This document shows positions 45,748-53,257 of a stretch of DNA of 64,000 nucleotides, one piece after another. Location of the stretch: NCBI GenBank assembly GCA_965223105.1, contig OZ244987.1, positions 186,001 through 250,000 on the forward strand, in the 5' to 3' direction. Under the pieces are notes generated by a model. That model made no database searches and was not told the origin of the DNA. It worked only from the letters and a program-made list of their open reading frames with translations. The position numbers and the translations under genes were made by a program. Position 1 is the stretch's first letter, and the number at the start of each line of letters is the position of its first letter. Source of the DNA: JABDMH01 sp965223105. Lineage in GTDB: Bacteria; Bacteroidota; Bacteroidia; Chitinophagales; Saprospiraceae.

Positions 45748-45840
45748 TTCGGTATGGTACCGAAGTGCCATACCTTGAAGGCACTTAATTTACCCTTGAC
45801 AGTCTTCAAGGTCCTGCTGAACTATCCGGAGATAGTTTAG
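45748..45840. ncRNA. Chain of interlocking inverted repeats, candidate structured RNA or switch
   Basis: Within 93 bp: TTCGGTA/TACCGAA (45748-54, 45758-64), GGTATGG/CCATACC (45751-57, 45768-74), AAGTGCC/GGCACTT (45763-69, 45780-86), CCTTGAAG/CTTCAAGG (45773-80, 45804-11) and CTGAACTATC/GATAGTTTAG (45817-26, 45831-40, one wobble). Neighbouring stems share bases, so they exclude one another in alternation; the first, third and fifth can coexist, or the second, fourth and fifth. No open frame matches. Function unknown. Confidence 0.4.
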
Positions 45841-46416
45841 AGGACATGATAACCAGGTAAATCGAATGACCTCAATTCAGCCAACATGTTTGACATTTAG
45901 TCGAGGGTCCAGATGTTTCTTTTTTGCAAGAGCAAAAGGAAAAACTGGATACTCGGTCATGATCATTTATGCAATGCTCATCATCTCCCGAAGGAGATAC
46001 AAACGTTCTTCACTTCAAGCATTATTGTTGATATGTATAATAAGTTACTTCGAAAAGCACCTTGGTATACACCAATAATGCCTTCAGAAAAAGCACACTT
46101 GCAATGTCAACCGTTGTACTGTTTATCCATTTGCTTCCAGTTATACCAAAAGCAAATGTCTCTTTTGATAAGTAAAAGCACTGATCATAAGTAATCCGTT
46201 TTTGGGCAACAGCGATTGTACTTATCAAACCTCAATTTCAATGAAAATGACACCCCGTCTAGATGTCATATTGTTAAGTTAAATATATATGAAAATTCTA
46301 TTTGACCAAAACTTTTCTTTAAAAAAATGCTAGAAATTCAATTTTATACAAAATTTTGTTCTTCATATTGAAGTATTTATAATATATATTTTGGTGATAA
46401 TAAAACAATAAAATAT

Positions 46417-46623
46417 ATGAAAACAAAATATGTAATTGAACATCAATATGTTAATGATAGGGAGATCGGATCAGATTTTGATACCAGACAATCGGAGACT
46501 TGCCCTGCAAAAGACCCTGGTTTTTTTCGCAATATGCCAAAAAGTTGTGTTAATGAGATCCATTGGGATCTGCTATGCGAGCAATCCGGCCCACGGGAAG
46601 AATTCTGGTGGTGCCGGGATTAA
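46417..46623 (+). CDS. Doubtful small ORF
   Basis: 68 codons starting MKTKYVIEHQYVND. It is preceded by a promoter-like AT-rich stretch (a TATATTTTGG element about 25 nt upstream of the start, near a TTG further up), but the peptide has no recognisable domain, an odd Cys/Trp-rich end and no homologue I know. It may be a small peptide gene or chance. Confidence 0.2.
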   Translation: MKTKYVIEHQYVNDREIGSDFDTRQSETCPAKDPGFFRNMPKSCVNEIHWDLLCEQSGPREEFWWCRD

Positions 46624-46780
46624 AGGCAGTTGACGAGTAGCTGAGCATGGGAAAGTAGGAATTCCACGATGATCGAAGCTCAGAAAGAGGGAGGGTAGGA
46701 AAATTTGACATCAACTTACCTGGGAATGTCCTGGTTCCAGATGGATAGGCTTGCAACCTGACCTTCTATGCAAGCTGTGG

Positions 46781-49700
46781 TTATTTGACAAGAAATGGTT
46801 TCATCATTGTCCTTCCTGCTCCATCAGAAATGCTGACGAAATAGAAGCCAGATGCGGGAGGTGCCTGTTCGAAGATTAGCGTTTCACCACTGGCAAACAA
46901 ATCCCAGTTCCTGTGTTGCAACAGCTGCCCAAAAACATTGCGTAGCTCAACCCGATATCGACCAGCCCTTGCTATCCTCTTTGCTTGTATAACTAGCGGA
47001 TTCTGACCTTCTACTGGATTGGGATAAATGGTCACTGCAATCTCAGGTTGATCAAAAGCCTTGCTAGCTACGGTTTGCTCAATTTCAAAATCAAACTGCG
47101 CATTACAGCCAAGGGTATCAAATACGGAAAGTCGATATTGTCCCGGCGCCAGCTGGTCGATCCCTAGCGTAGTGTCTCCGGTATTCCAACGGTACGACAA
47201 CTCACCAGACCCCCCACTTAAGCTCGGGATGATTGAACCATCATTGTCGTTGGCGTTTTTTAGGGCGGCGCCCTCCAGTTGGATTGGTCGCGCAATCCTA
47301 ATTCGGGTGACGATGACCGTATCACAAAATTCTCCCCCAACGGTGTCTCTAAAGAAACCTTCAACCTTATACGTGTTGTTACCTATGCTGATAGAATCTC
47401 CAAAGCACAACAGTGTATCGATCAGTTTAGGGATGAACTGTTCAAAATTGACGAGAACTTTAATGATTGAATCGCAGCCACCCCTGGCACTTAAGGTGTC
47501 AAAATAGATGCCGGCAATGGTTATTGTATCGCCGCCAAAGAACAATGTATCTCCATCACAGAGGGTTAGATCAATATCTTCCTCAAATCGATCTACCACT
47601 TGAAGGTTGAGGAATACAATAGAATCGCAACCGTAGGTACTGATCAGGGTGTCGACATAGTTGCCGTCTTCAGTATAAAAAGTGTCTCCCACAAATACAG
47701 TGTCACTGCTACAGATGATGTCATTGATAAAAAAGCTATCAGTGGTTGGAATGGTCAGGTCAAGCACAAATGAGGAGTCACATCCGTTGGCACCGGTGAA
47801 TGATTCAGTAAATACCCCGGATCTGGTGTAGGTTACACCCCGGTAAGTAAGACTATCACCAAGGCAAAGCGTGGTGTCAAAGATAGAAACGAAAGCATCC
47901 AGCACCTCAAGATCTGTAATGATGACTGAGTCACATCCATGCTGAGTCTTGAGCGTGTCATCGTAAATTGCTGGTTTAGTGCGAATCAGGTCACCCACAA
48001 AGAGGGTGTCACCCGCACAGATTGTTACGGATTGCACCGATCTGAATGCTGGCCAAACCACCAGTTGCAGAGTGACGATCGAGTCACATCCATTTTTGCT
48101 GGACAAAGTATCGATGTAAGTGCCAGACTCCGTAATCACCTCTCCTGCAAACATGACTTGATCTGACTCACAGATCGTATCGGCTAGTACGGTATCATAA
48201 ACTTCGTTTACGGTCAAGTCAATCATGAAAATCGAGTCGCAGGTGCCGGGGCTGGGTACTTCGACCGTATCTTCGTAGGTGCCGGTGGCAAAATAAGCAA
48301 CATCATTTACAAAGAGCGTGTCTCCCATACAAATGGTATCGGTGATTTCTACAATATTAAAGGGGCATTCGACGATTAATAGAATTTCCTCGGAAAATAG
48401 AGAGAGTGCAGGTAAGTTATTGTTTTGTACAATGCAGTGGTAGATCCCAGTGTCGAGCTGATTTACGTTGGCAATGGTTAATTCATTTACAGCGACCGCC
48501 GTCCTAAATTCTCCGTTTAAGTACCAAGAATATGTATTATTTGGAACACCCTGATCTTCCACCAAGTCAAAAATCACGACATCACCCAACTGTGCCATTA
48601 CAGTATCCGGCATCACAATCGGGCGTTGGGGAGCATAAGTAAATTGCGTAAGTCCCAGCCCATTAAAGTCAAACAAATCTTCAAAAGAGAAGTAGTTCCA
48701 TTGTGCCTCTAAGATCTCCAGATTTGGTGATGCCGTTACATTGAAGAGTGTGTAGGTTAACTGATTGCTGTCAATCCGTAATTCAGTGAGGTTGCTTAGA
48801 TGACTTAAGTCTGGAACGGTGTCACTCAGATTATTTCTGGAGACATCAAGCCGTTGCAATTGTGTCAGATTTTGATAGTTGGGTATCTCACCAGAGAATT
48901 GATTGCCACTGGCCTTGAATTCTATGATTTCAGGGTTGCCCGTTAATCTCGGTAGATCACCTTCAAGCATGTTGTCTGACAGATCCAATTCGGATAGATC
49001 GCCCATAGCCCCTAGATTGGGTACCCTCCCGGTAAATTTGTTTCTATTCAGCTTTAGCGTTTCGAGCAAGGCGAGTCGTGAGAAAGTCGGAACCGGTCCC
49101 GTGAGTTGATTGTCTGACAAATCCAAAATAAACAGGCTGGGAGAGCCTCCAAAACGAGGAACAGTAAGGATAAAATCATTGCTATGAAGATCTAGGGTGA
49201 TCAACTCCGGCAAATTGGTGAAATCTGGGATAGGTCCATCAAGTCTGTTATTTGCCAGCCGGAGGTTCGATAGATTTCTCATATTGGAGAAATCAGGAAG
49301 ACCACCATTAAGATTGTTGTCATCCAATATCATACTTCGCAACCGGGGCATGTTTTGATAATCTTGCAACTGTCCACTAAGGCGATTGTTTGCCAATCTC
49401 AGGGTCTGCAAAAACGGCATGTTGAAGTTGGGAAGATTACCGTCTAAATTGTTGTTTGAAAGATCGAGGAAGTTTAATTTTCGAAGGTGACGCAGATCGG
49501 GCATCGTGTCCCGCAACAGGTTGTTACTCAATACCAATTGCAACAGTTCTGGCAGAAACAGATTGGGGAGAGCGCCTTTCATATTGTTGGCATTTAGACT
49601 GACCGCTGTTACTCTCCCACTGTCATTGAGGGTCACACCTTTCCAGGTTGACATAGGTTGATTCAGATTCCAAGGAGTGAACCAAGCATCTCCCTCTGTC

Positions 49701-49798
49701 GAATTGTAAAGTTTTACCAACTCAAGTGAATCGGATTGGCCAAAGGCTGAAAGGGCCGCGATACTCACTAGGGTGCCGAGTAAGATGAATCGCATCAT
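46781..49798 (-). CDS. Leucine-rich-repeat surface protein with T9SS sorting domain
   Basis: 1005 residues. Signal peptide (1-20). An LRR N-cap-like segment (YNSTEGDAWFTPWNLN) leads into about 14 plant-type LRRs (about 60-400; L-x-x-L-x-LSNN-x-L-x-G-x-LP pattern). Then an Ig-like domain (about 400-475, Y-S-W-Y...DTGIYHCIVQN), seven roughly 55-residue modules ending GCDSI or GTCDSI (about 478-850), one SprB-type repeat (about 855-910, GGSGELSYRWNTGDTT) and a type A T9SS sorting domain (about 920-1005, IYPNPVEGQNPLVIQA, PASGFYFVSI). A surface-anchored adhesion or recognition protein is expected. The gene is monocistronic. Confidence 0.88.
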   Translation of the reverse strand: MMRFILLGTLVSIAALSAFGQSDSLELVKLYNSTEGDAWFTPWNLNQPMSTWKGVTLNDSGRVTAVSLNANNMKGALPNLFLPELLQLVLSNNLLRDTMPDLRHLRKLNFLDLSNNNLDGNLPNFNMPFLQTLRLANNRLSGQLQDYQNMPRLRSMILDDNNLNGGLPDFSNMRNLSNLRLANNRLDGPIPDFTNLPELITLDLHSNDFILTVPRFGGSPSLFILDLSDNQLTGPVPTFSRLALLETLKLNRNKFTGRVPNLGAMGDLSELDLSDNMLEGDLPRLTGNPEIIEFKASGNQFSGEIPNYQNLTQLQRLDVSRNNLSDTVPDLSHLSNLTELRIDSNQLTYTLFNVTASPNLEILEAQWNYFSFEDLFDFNGLGLTQFTYAPQRPIVMPDTVMAQLGDVVIFDLVEDQGVPNNTYSWYLNGEFRTAVAVNELTIANVNQLDTGIYHCIVQNNNLPALSLFSEEILLIVECPFNIVEITDTICMGDTLFVNDVAYFATGTYEDTVEVPSPGTCDSIFMIDLTVNEVYDTVLADTICESDQVMFAGEVITESGTYIDTLSSKNGCDSIVTLQLVVWPAFRSVQSVTICAGDTLFVGDLIRTKPAIYDDTLKTQHGCDSVIITDLEVLDAFVSIFDTTLCLGDSLTYRGVTYTRSGVFTESFTGANGCDSSFVLDLTIPTTDSFFINDIICSSDTVFVGDTFYTEDGNYVDTLISTYGCDSIVFLNLQVVDRFEEDIDLTLCDGDTLFFGGDTITIAGIYFDTLSARGGCDSIIKVLVNFEQFIPKLIDTLLCFGDSISIGNNTYKVEGFFRDTVGGEFCDTVIVTRIRIARPIQLEGAALKNANDNDGSIIPSLSGGSGELSYRWNTGDTTLGIDQLAPGQYRLSVFDTLGCNAQFDFEIEQTVASKAFDQPEIAVTIYPNPVEGQNPLVIQAKRIARAGRYRVELRNVFGQLLQHRNWDLFASGETLIFEQAPPASGFYFVSISDGAGRTMMKPFLVK

Positions 49799-49924
49799 AT
49801 CTCTGTAGTTTTCTTAGTAGCTGTACTGTGTAAAGATATTAATAATTATCACATTATGAATATGCTTAAAGTGTTTTAATCAGGTTTTGTGTGAGATACG
49901 ATTGTGTGATCTATGTTAGAAGAA

Positions 49925-50563
49925 CTACGCCGTATATGCTTCGATCTTGCTTCGGAGGTTAGCTGCTGAGCTGTAACCATAACTCAAATGAGTAATTTTT
50001 TCTCCGTCTGCAATCAGGGTTGCTGGGAATCCGGTCACTCCCAGTTCGCGTGCTTGCTTAAAGTGGGACATCGTCTTATCTTTCATGTCATCTGACCGGT
50101 ACTGAGATAGGAAAGCATCTCTGCCGACGCCCAAATTCTCCACTAAGTCAACAAGAGCTTTCTCACTGGTAGGGTCCTGATTTTCATAGTAAAAGGCAGT
50201 CTGTATGGAGGATAGCATAGCCATTGCTTGATGAGGATCTATTTCAAGGATGGTGACCACTGCTCTGGAAGCCGGCTCAGTGTCGTACTTGAGGTCTTCC
50301 CGATCCAAAATGCCTTTCCTGAAGGGCTGTCCACAGCGCCTTTCAACCTGATTCCAGTGATGAGTCAGAAAGTTCTTTAGGCTTTTCATTGTTTCTTTGC
50401 CAAATGGCCTTAGACCTCCCATGATCAGATGAAATTCCATCCAATCATAATCGTTTTTGATCTGATGAATGACTGGTGCAAACCCATAGCACCAGGAGCA
50501 CATGGGATCTGCAACATAAATCAGCCTCTCTTGCTTGATTTTGTCACTAGCCGGATCCTGCAT
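49925..50563 (-). CDS. DsbA-family thioredoxin-fold protein (FrnE-like)
   Basis: 212 residues from the ATG at 50563, chosen because homologues begin shortly before IYVADPMCSWCYGF; an upstream ATG at 50608 would add an unrelated 15-residue leader and leave only 22 bp to the divergent gene. The CSWC active site, helical insertion and cis-Pro loop GVTGFPATLIADG are present. Such proteins are cytosolic thiol oxidoreductases or 2-hydroxychromene isomerase relatives. Likely thiol-disulfide exchange; partner unknown. Confidence 0.88.
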   Translation of the reverse strand: MQDPASDKIKQERLIYVADPMCSWCYGFAPVIHQIKNDYDWMEFHLIMGGLRPFGKETMKSLKNFLTHHWNQVERRCGQPFRKGILDREDLKYDTEPASRAVVTILEIDPHQAMAMLSSIQTAFYYENQDPTSEKALVDLVENLGVGRDAFLSQYRSDDMKDKTMSHFKQARELGVTGFPATLIADGEKITHLSYGYSSAANLRSKIEAYTA

Positions 50564-50630
50564 TAAAAAGATAACAGAATAGATTCCTAACTTGTTGGGT
50601 GAGATCATTTCATACCATTAAAATGTAAGT

Positions 50631-51719
50631 ATGAAAACACTTATTGGGCTACTGCTGGCCACTTTCATTCTTTTGCTGCCTGTTATGGCACAGGAAGGTG
50701 ATGAAGAAATGGCGGTCAGGGGTTTTTGTATTGCCGCTCCTCAGGCGGATGAGGTAGATGCATTCACCAATTTTATCCACAGCACGCTGGCTCCAATGGG
50801 CGTCAATGTCCTGGTGCTGAGAGTAGATTATAATTATAGTTATAAATCTCACCCTGAATTGAGAGATTCTTTTCCCCTGAGTAAAGAAGATGTGGAAAAT
50901 CTTAATGAGGTCTGCGGTGATTTGGGCATTGAGATTATTCCACAGATCAATCTACTTGGTCATCAATCATGGCATTCTAATCTTTCCAAATTGTTGGAGG
51001 TTTATCCAGAGTTTGATGAAACGCCGAGTATTACACTGCCAGATTCATATGAATGGCCCAATGAGGATGGGTTGTATTGCAAAAGCTACTGTCCACTGCA
51101 TCCAGAAGTGCATGAAGTGGTCTTTGCATTGATAGACGAGATCATGGATGTGTTTGATGCGCAGGCATTTCATGCTGGCATGGATGAAGTATTTTACATT
51201 GGTCACGAAGATTGTGAACGATGCTATGGACGCGATAAAGCTGAGCTTTTTGCTGGCGAGGTGACTAAAATCTATAACCATCTGTCTGATCAAGGTTATG
51301 CTCTCTGGATATGGGGTGATCGACTGATCGATGGCAAAACTACAGGCATTGGAATGTGGGAAGCCAGTATGAACAATACCCACCGGGCAGTAGATATGAT
51401 ACCCAAGGATGTCGTCATCTGTGATTGGCATTACGAGCGTGCCGAACCTACTGCAGCCTTTTTTGCCACCAAGGGTTTCAGGGTAGTGACTTGTCCCTGG
51501 CGCAAAGCAGCTGTCGCTAAAGATCAGTACCACGCCTACCAGGCTTTTAAGCGAAACAGCAATCCGGCTCTGGCCAGTCGATATCTCGGCATGATGCAGA
51601 CCGTCTGGACCAGTCCTCAGAACTTTATGTCTGCATATGAATCACCAGATTCTACCAGTGAAAGTTTGCAAGGCATGGTGAACTGCTTTAAGACCTTATT
51701 TGAGCTTATCAACGAATGA
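50631..51719 (+). CDS. Exported GH20-like glycoside hydrolase family protein
   Basis: 362 residues with a signal peptide (1-20, ending VMAQ). A TIM-barrel with the GH20-type Asp-Glu pair in FHAGMDEVFYI (Asp185, Glu186), preceded by the typical IEIIPQINLLGHQSW segment and followed by WIWGDRLIDG. GH20 enzymes use this pair in substrate-assisted removal of N-acetylhexosamines. The protein is shorter than full hexosaminidases and lacks the N-terminal GH20b domain, so it belongs to a truncated subfamily; activity on hexosaminides is probable rather than certain. Confidence 0.78.
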   Translation: MKTLIGLLLATFILLLPVMAQEGDEEMAVRGFCIAAPQADEVDAFTNFIHSTLAPMGVNVLVLRVDYNYSYKSHPELRDSFPLSKEDVENLNEVCGDLGIEIIPQINLLGHQSWHSNLSKLLEVYPEFDETPSITLPDSYEWPNEDGLYCKSYCPLHPEVHEVVFALIDEIMDVFDAQAFHAGMDEVFYIGHEDCERCYGRDKAELFAGEVTKIYNHLSDQGYALWIWGDRLIDGKTTGIGMWEASMNNTHRAVDMIPKDVVICDWHYERAEPTAAFFATKGFRVVTCPWRKAAVAKDQYHAYQAFKRNSNPALASRYLGMMQTVWTSPQNFMSAYESPDSTSESLQGMVNCFKTLFELINE

Positions 51720-51826
51720 TCATCGCTAAGTTAAAGACTTGTACTCCACGCCTTAGCCAGATCACTATTTTACAGGATTTTTTAACTTTGCGATCCCTTG
51801 AAAAGCAAAGGGCAGGAGTGATTAGC

Positions 51827-51901
51827 GAGACTGTAGCTCAGTTGGTTTAGAGCATTACCTTGACAGGGTAGGGGTCGGGGGTTCGAATCCCTCCAGTCTC
51901 A
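51827..51901 (+). tRNA. tRNA-Val(GAC)
   Basis: A 75-nt cloverleaf. Acceptor GAGACTG/CAGTCTC, anticodon stem TACC/GGTA with loop TTGACAG (anticodon GAC), T-loop GGTTCGAATCC, discriminator A. CCA is not encoded. 39 nt upstream of tRNA-Pro and probably on the same transcript. Confidence 0.95.
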
Positions 51902-51940
51902 CATTTGATCAGAACAAGAGCTGTTGTGATCAACCATTTT

Positions 51941-52014
51941 CGGGATGTGGCGCAGTCCGGTAGCGCACACGGCTGGGGGCCGTGTGGTCGCAGGTTCAAA
52001 TCCTGTCATCCCGA
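51941..52014 (+). tRNA. tRNA-Pro(GGG)
   Basis: A 74-nt cloverleaf. Acceptor CGGGATG/CATCCCG, anticodon stem CACGG/CCGTG with loop CTGGGGG (anticodon GGG), T-loop TTCAAAT, discriminator A. CCA not encoded. Its last 17 nt plus neighbours (AAATCCTGTCATCCCGAC) recur three more times downstream. Confidence 0.95.
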
Positions 52015-52015
52015 C

Positions 52016-52134
52016 AATCCTGCAAAGATTGCTGCCTTGGCAGCGACTTTTGTTTTGGCCATTGAGCCAAGCTTGCTCGAGCGAAAATGGTCAAAATAAA
52101 AAGCTGCACGGTAGTGCAGATCTTTGCAGGGATT
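52016..52134 (+). ncRNA. Structured unit A: four-way-junction element behind tRNA-Pro
   Basis: An outer stem AATCCTGCAAAGAT (52016-52029) with ATCTTTGCAGGGATT (52120-52134, one bulged G) encloses three hairpins with almost no unpaired linker. P1 is GCTGC-CTTG-GCAGC (52031-52044). P2 is a 16-bp stem, 52047-52063 with 52086-52103, capped by an AAGCTTG-containing loop. P3 is CTGCAC-GGTA-GTGCAG (52104-52119), abutting both P2 and the outer stem. It starts 2 nt after the tRNA discriminator base. Confidence 0.7.
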
Positions 52135-52164
52135 GAGCGACTCCCCATTTGGATCGGCGGAGCC

Positions 52165-52182
52165 AATCCTGTCATCCCGACA
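52165..52182 (+). repeat. tRNA-Pro 3'-end repeat, copy 2
   Basis: AATCCTGTCATCCCGACA, identical to the 3' end of tRNA-Pro (T-stem 3' strand, acceptor 3' strand, discriminator and two flanking bases). It lies 166 bp after the tRNA copy and separates unit A from unit B. Confidence 0.9.
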
Positions 52183-52185
52183 AGC

Positions 52186-52300
52186 AGCTCTAGATTTGGG
52201 ACCGCAGGTCCCATTTTTATTTTGGTCATTAGAGGCCAGCTTTGCTGAGCCGAAGTGTGGCCAAAATGAAAACTTCCTGTAGGGGAAGAAAGCTAGAGCT
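52186..52300 (+). ncRNA. Structured unit B: second four-way-junction element
   Basis: Same fold as unit A with different stems. The outer stem is AGCTCTAG (52186-52193) with CTAGAGCT (52293-52300). P1 is TGGGACC-GCA-GGTCCCA (52197-52213). P2 is 16 bp, 52214-52229 with 52257-52272, keeping the TTTTGGTC/GGCCAAAA core and an inner GGCCAGC-TTT-GCTGAGCC hairpin. P3 is CTTCC/GGAAG (52273-52277, 52284-52288). The loop of P2 is recognisably related to unit A. Confidence 0.7.
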
Positions 52301-52337
52301 ATTTCCAGCGAAGGATGTAATTGGATATACCAAAGGT

Positions 52338-52355
52338 AAATCCTGTCATCCCGAC
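52338..52355 (+). repeat. tRNA-Pro 3'-end repeat, copy 3
   Basis: AAATCCTGTCATCCCGAC, an exact copy of the tRNA 3' end, 174 bp after copy 2. It closes the unit B segment. Confidence 0.9.
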
Positions 52356-52407
52356 CATTTATTGTTCATCTCCTAAATCCTACTTGCCCGGACTCAGATG
52401 AGGACGG

Positions 52408-52420
52408 GTCATCCCGACAA
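52408..52420 (+). repeat. tRNA-Pro 3'-end repeat, partial copy 4
   Basis: GTCATCCCGACAA, a shorter copy (acceptor 3' strand and flank). It follows copy 3 by 63 bp with no structured unit between, and can form a CGGG-TCAT-CCCG mini-hairpin with its own upstream bases. Confidence 0.7.
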
Positions 52421-52431
52421 CGCTATACGAT

Positions 52432-52472
52432 GACCATGTGTAAATGAGATACTTACATATGGTCTTTTTTTT
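52432..52472 (+). terminator. Intrinsic terminator closing the tRNA/structured-unit transcript
   Basis: GACCATGTGTAA pairs with TTACATATGGTC (12 bp, one G-U) around a 9-nt loop and is followed by eight T residues. No terminator-like U-run hairpin is seen between tRNA-Pro and this point, so both tRNAs and both units are probably on one primary transcript. Confidence 0.9.
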
Positions 52473-53257
52473 GGTTGTTGTTTTAGTTTTCGTTTTCAAG
52501 AACTCATGAGTAGATCAGATCTTAGCTGTAGGGTCTCGGGGCCATAGAAAAATTAAGGTCTCGGGAAATGACCAATGATATCTAGAGGCTCGAGTAAAAG
52601 AGTAGAGACGGGTTTGAGTAGCGAGAGTTGGAAGAGGATTTGTACCCTGTCTTTCGAAATAATGGAGAGGAAGAGCTCTCATAATATTTCTTAGGGCGTA
52701 AGTGAGGCGACAGTAATACCAAGTCTAAGGACTCGTGTGAGGTAAAGCAAAAACAACTGGAAGATCGGCCACTGTTTAGTCTCCAGCATAAGCACATCGA
52801 ATATTTCTGTGATCATCGCATATATGCGTCAAAATGGTGGTTCCCCCTCTTTGAAGTAATTCCAGGTAGGTCGTGCTTTCTCGGGTTATGATCTTGGACA
52901 TTTTTCGTGCTGAGACAGGACTATATTAGATGAATTGTGGGAGAGGAGATATTCCTTGCTGAAACTGTATAAAGTACATCAAGATTCGCGAGCTTACATT
53001 TAGCTCATAGGAAACACACAGATATTCGTTAACTTAGAAATGACTGCTCTATCGCAGGTCAGTGGGCAAAATTTTGTGTGTTTATCTCCTGCTATTTTAT
53101 TGGCAAATCGAAAAGTGGGTGCCATTTGGAGCAAAGGAATTTCTCCCTCGGAACCTGGCATTTTGATTGGTGCTCTTTGAACAGAAATAACCAATTAAAA
53201 TTGTGTGCATGCGATAGGGGGCACTTTTGCCAATTGAAAATCCTAAAATATCAAGTA
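52473..53257. other. Gene-poor region upstream of the FISUMP gene
   Basis: 785 bp. Two GGTCTCGGG copies lie about 25 bp apart near 52531 and 52557. A 12-bp perfect palindrome CGCATATATGCG sits at 52818-52829. A 71-codon minus frame (52582-52797) has a Ser/Leu-rich, non-protein-like sequence and is not supported. The open frame continuing upstream of the FISUMP start (from 53078) is probably not translated. Confidence 0.45.

Larger units (their letters stand above)
45373..46780. other. Long gene-poor region between pcs and the LRR gene
   Basis: 1408 bp without a convincing conserved gene. It holds a terminator (45602-45637), the interlocking inverted repeats at 45748-45840, an ATCTCC-CGAA-GGAGAT tetraloop hairpin near 45987-46002, a very AT-rich stretch (46260-46416) and a doubtful 68-codon frame at 46417. 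Other short open frames here (70-93 codons, two overlapping around 45866-46194) lack any protein-like features. Confidence 0.5.

Noticed and set aside
45866..46194. Two overlapping 70- and 93-codon frames
   Set aside because: They share DNA in different frames, have skewed composition and no recognisable motif or leader.
51905..52229. Short open frames over tRNA-Pro and unit A on both strands
   Set aside because: They read through a tRNA gene and perfectly paired stems; the structure explains the sequence better than coding.
52582..52797. 71-codon minus-strand frame
   Set aside because: Ser/Leu low-complexity sequence, no plausible start context and no neighbours to support it.
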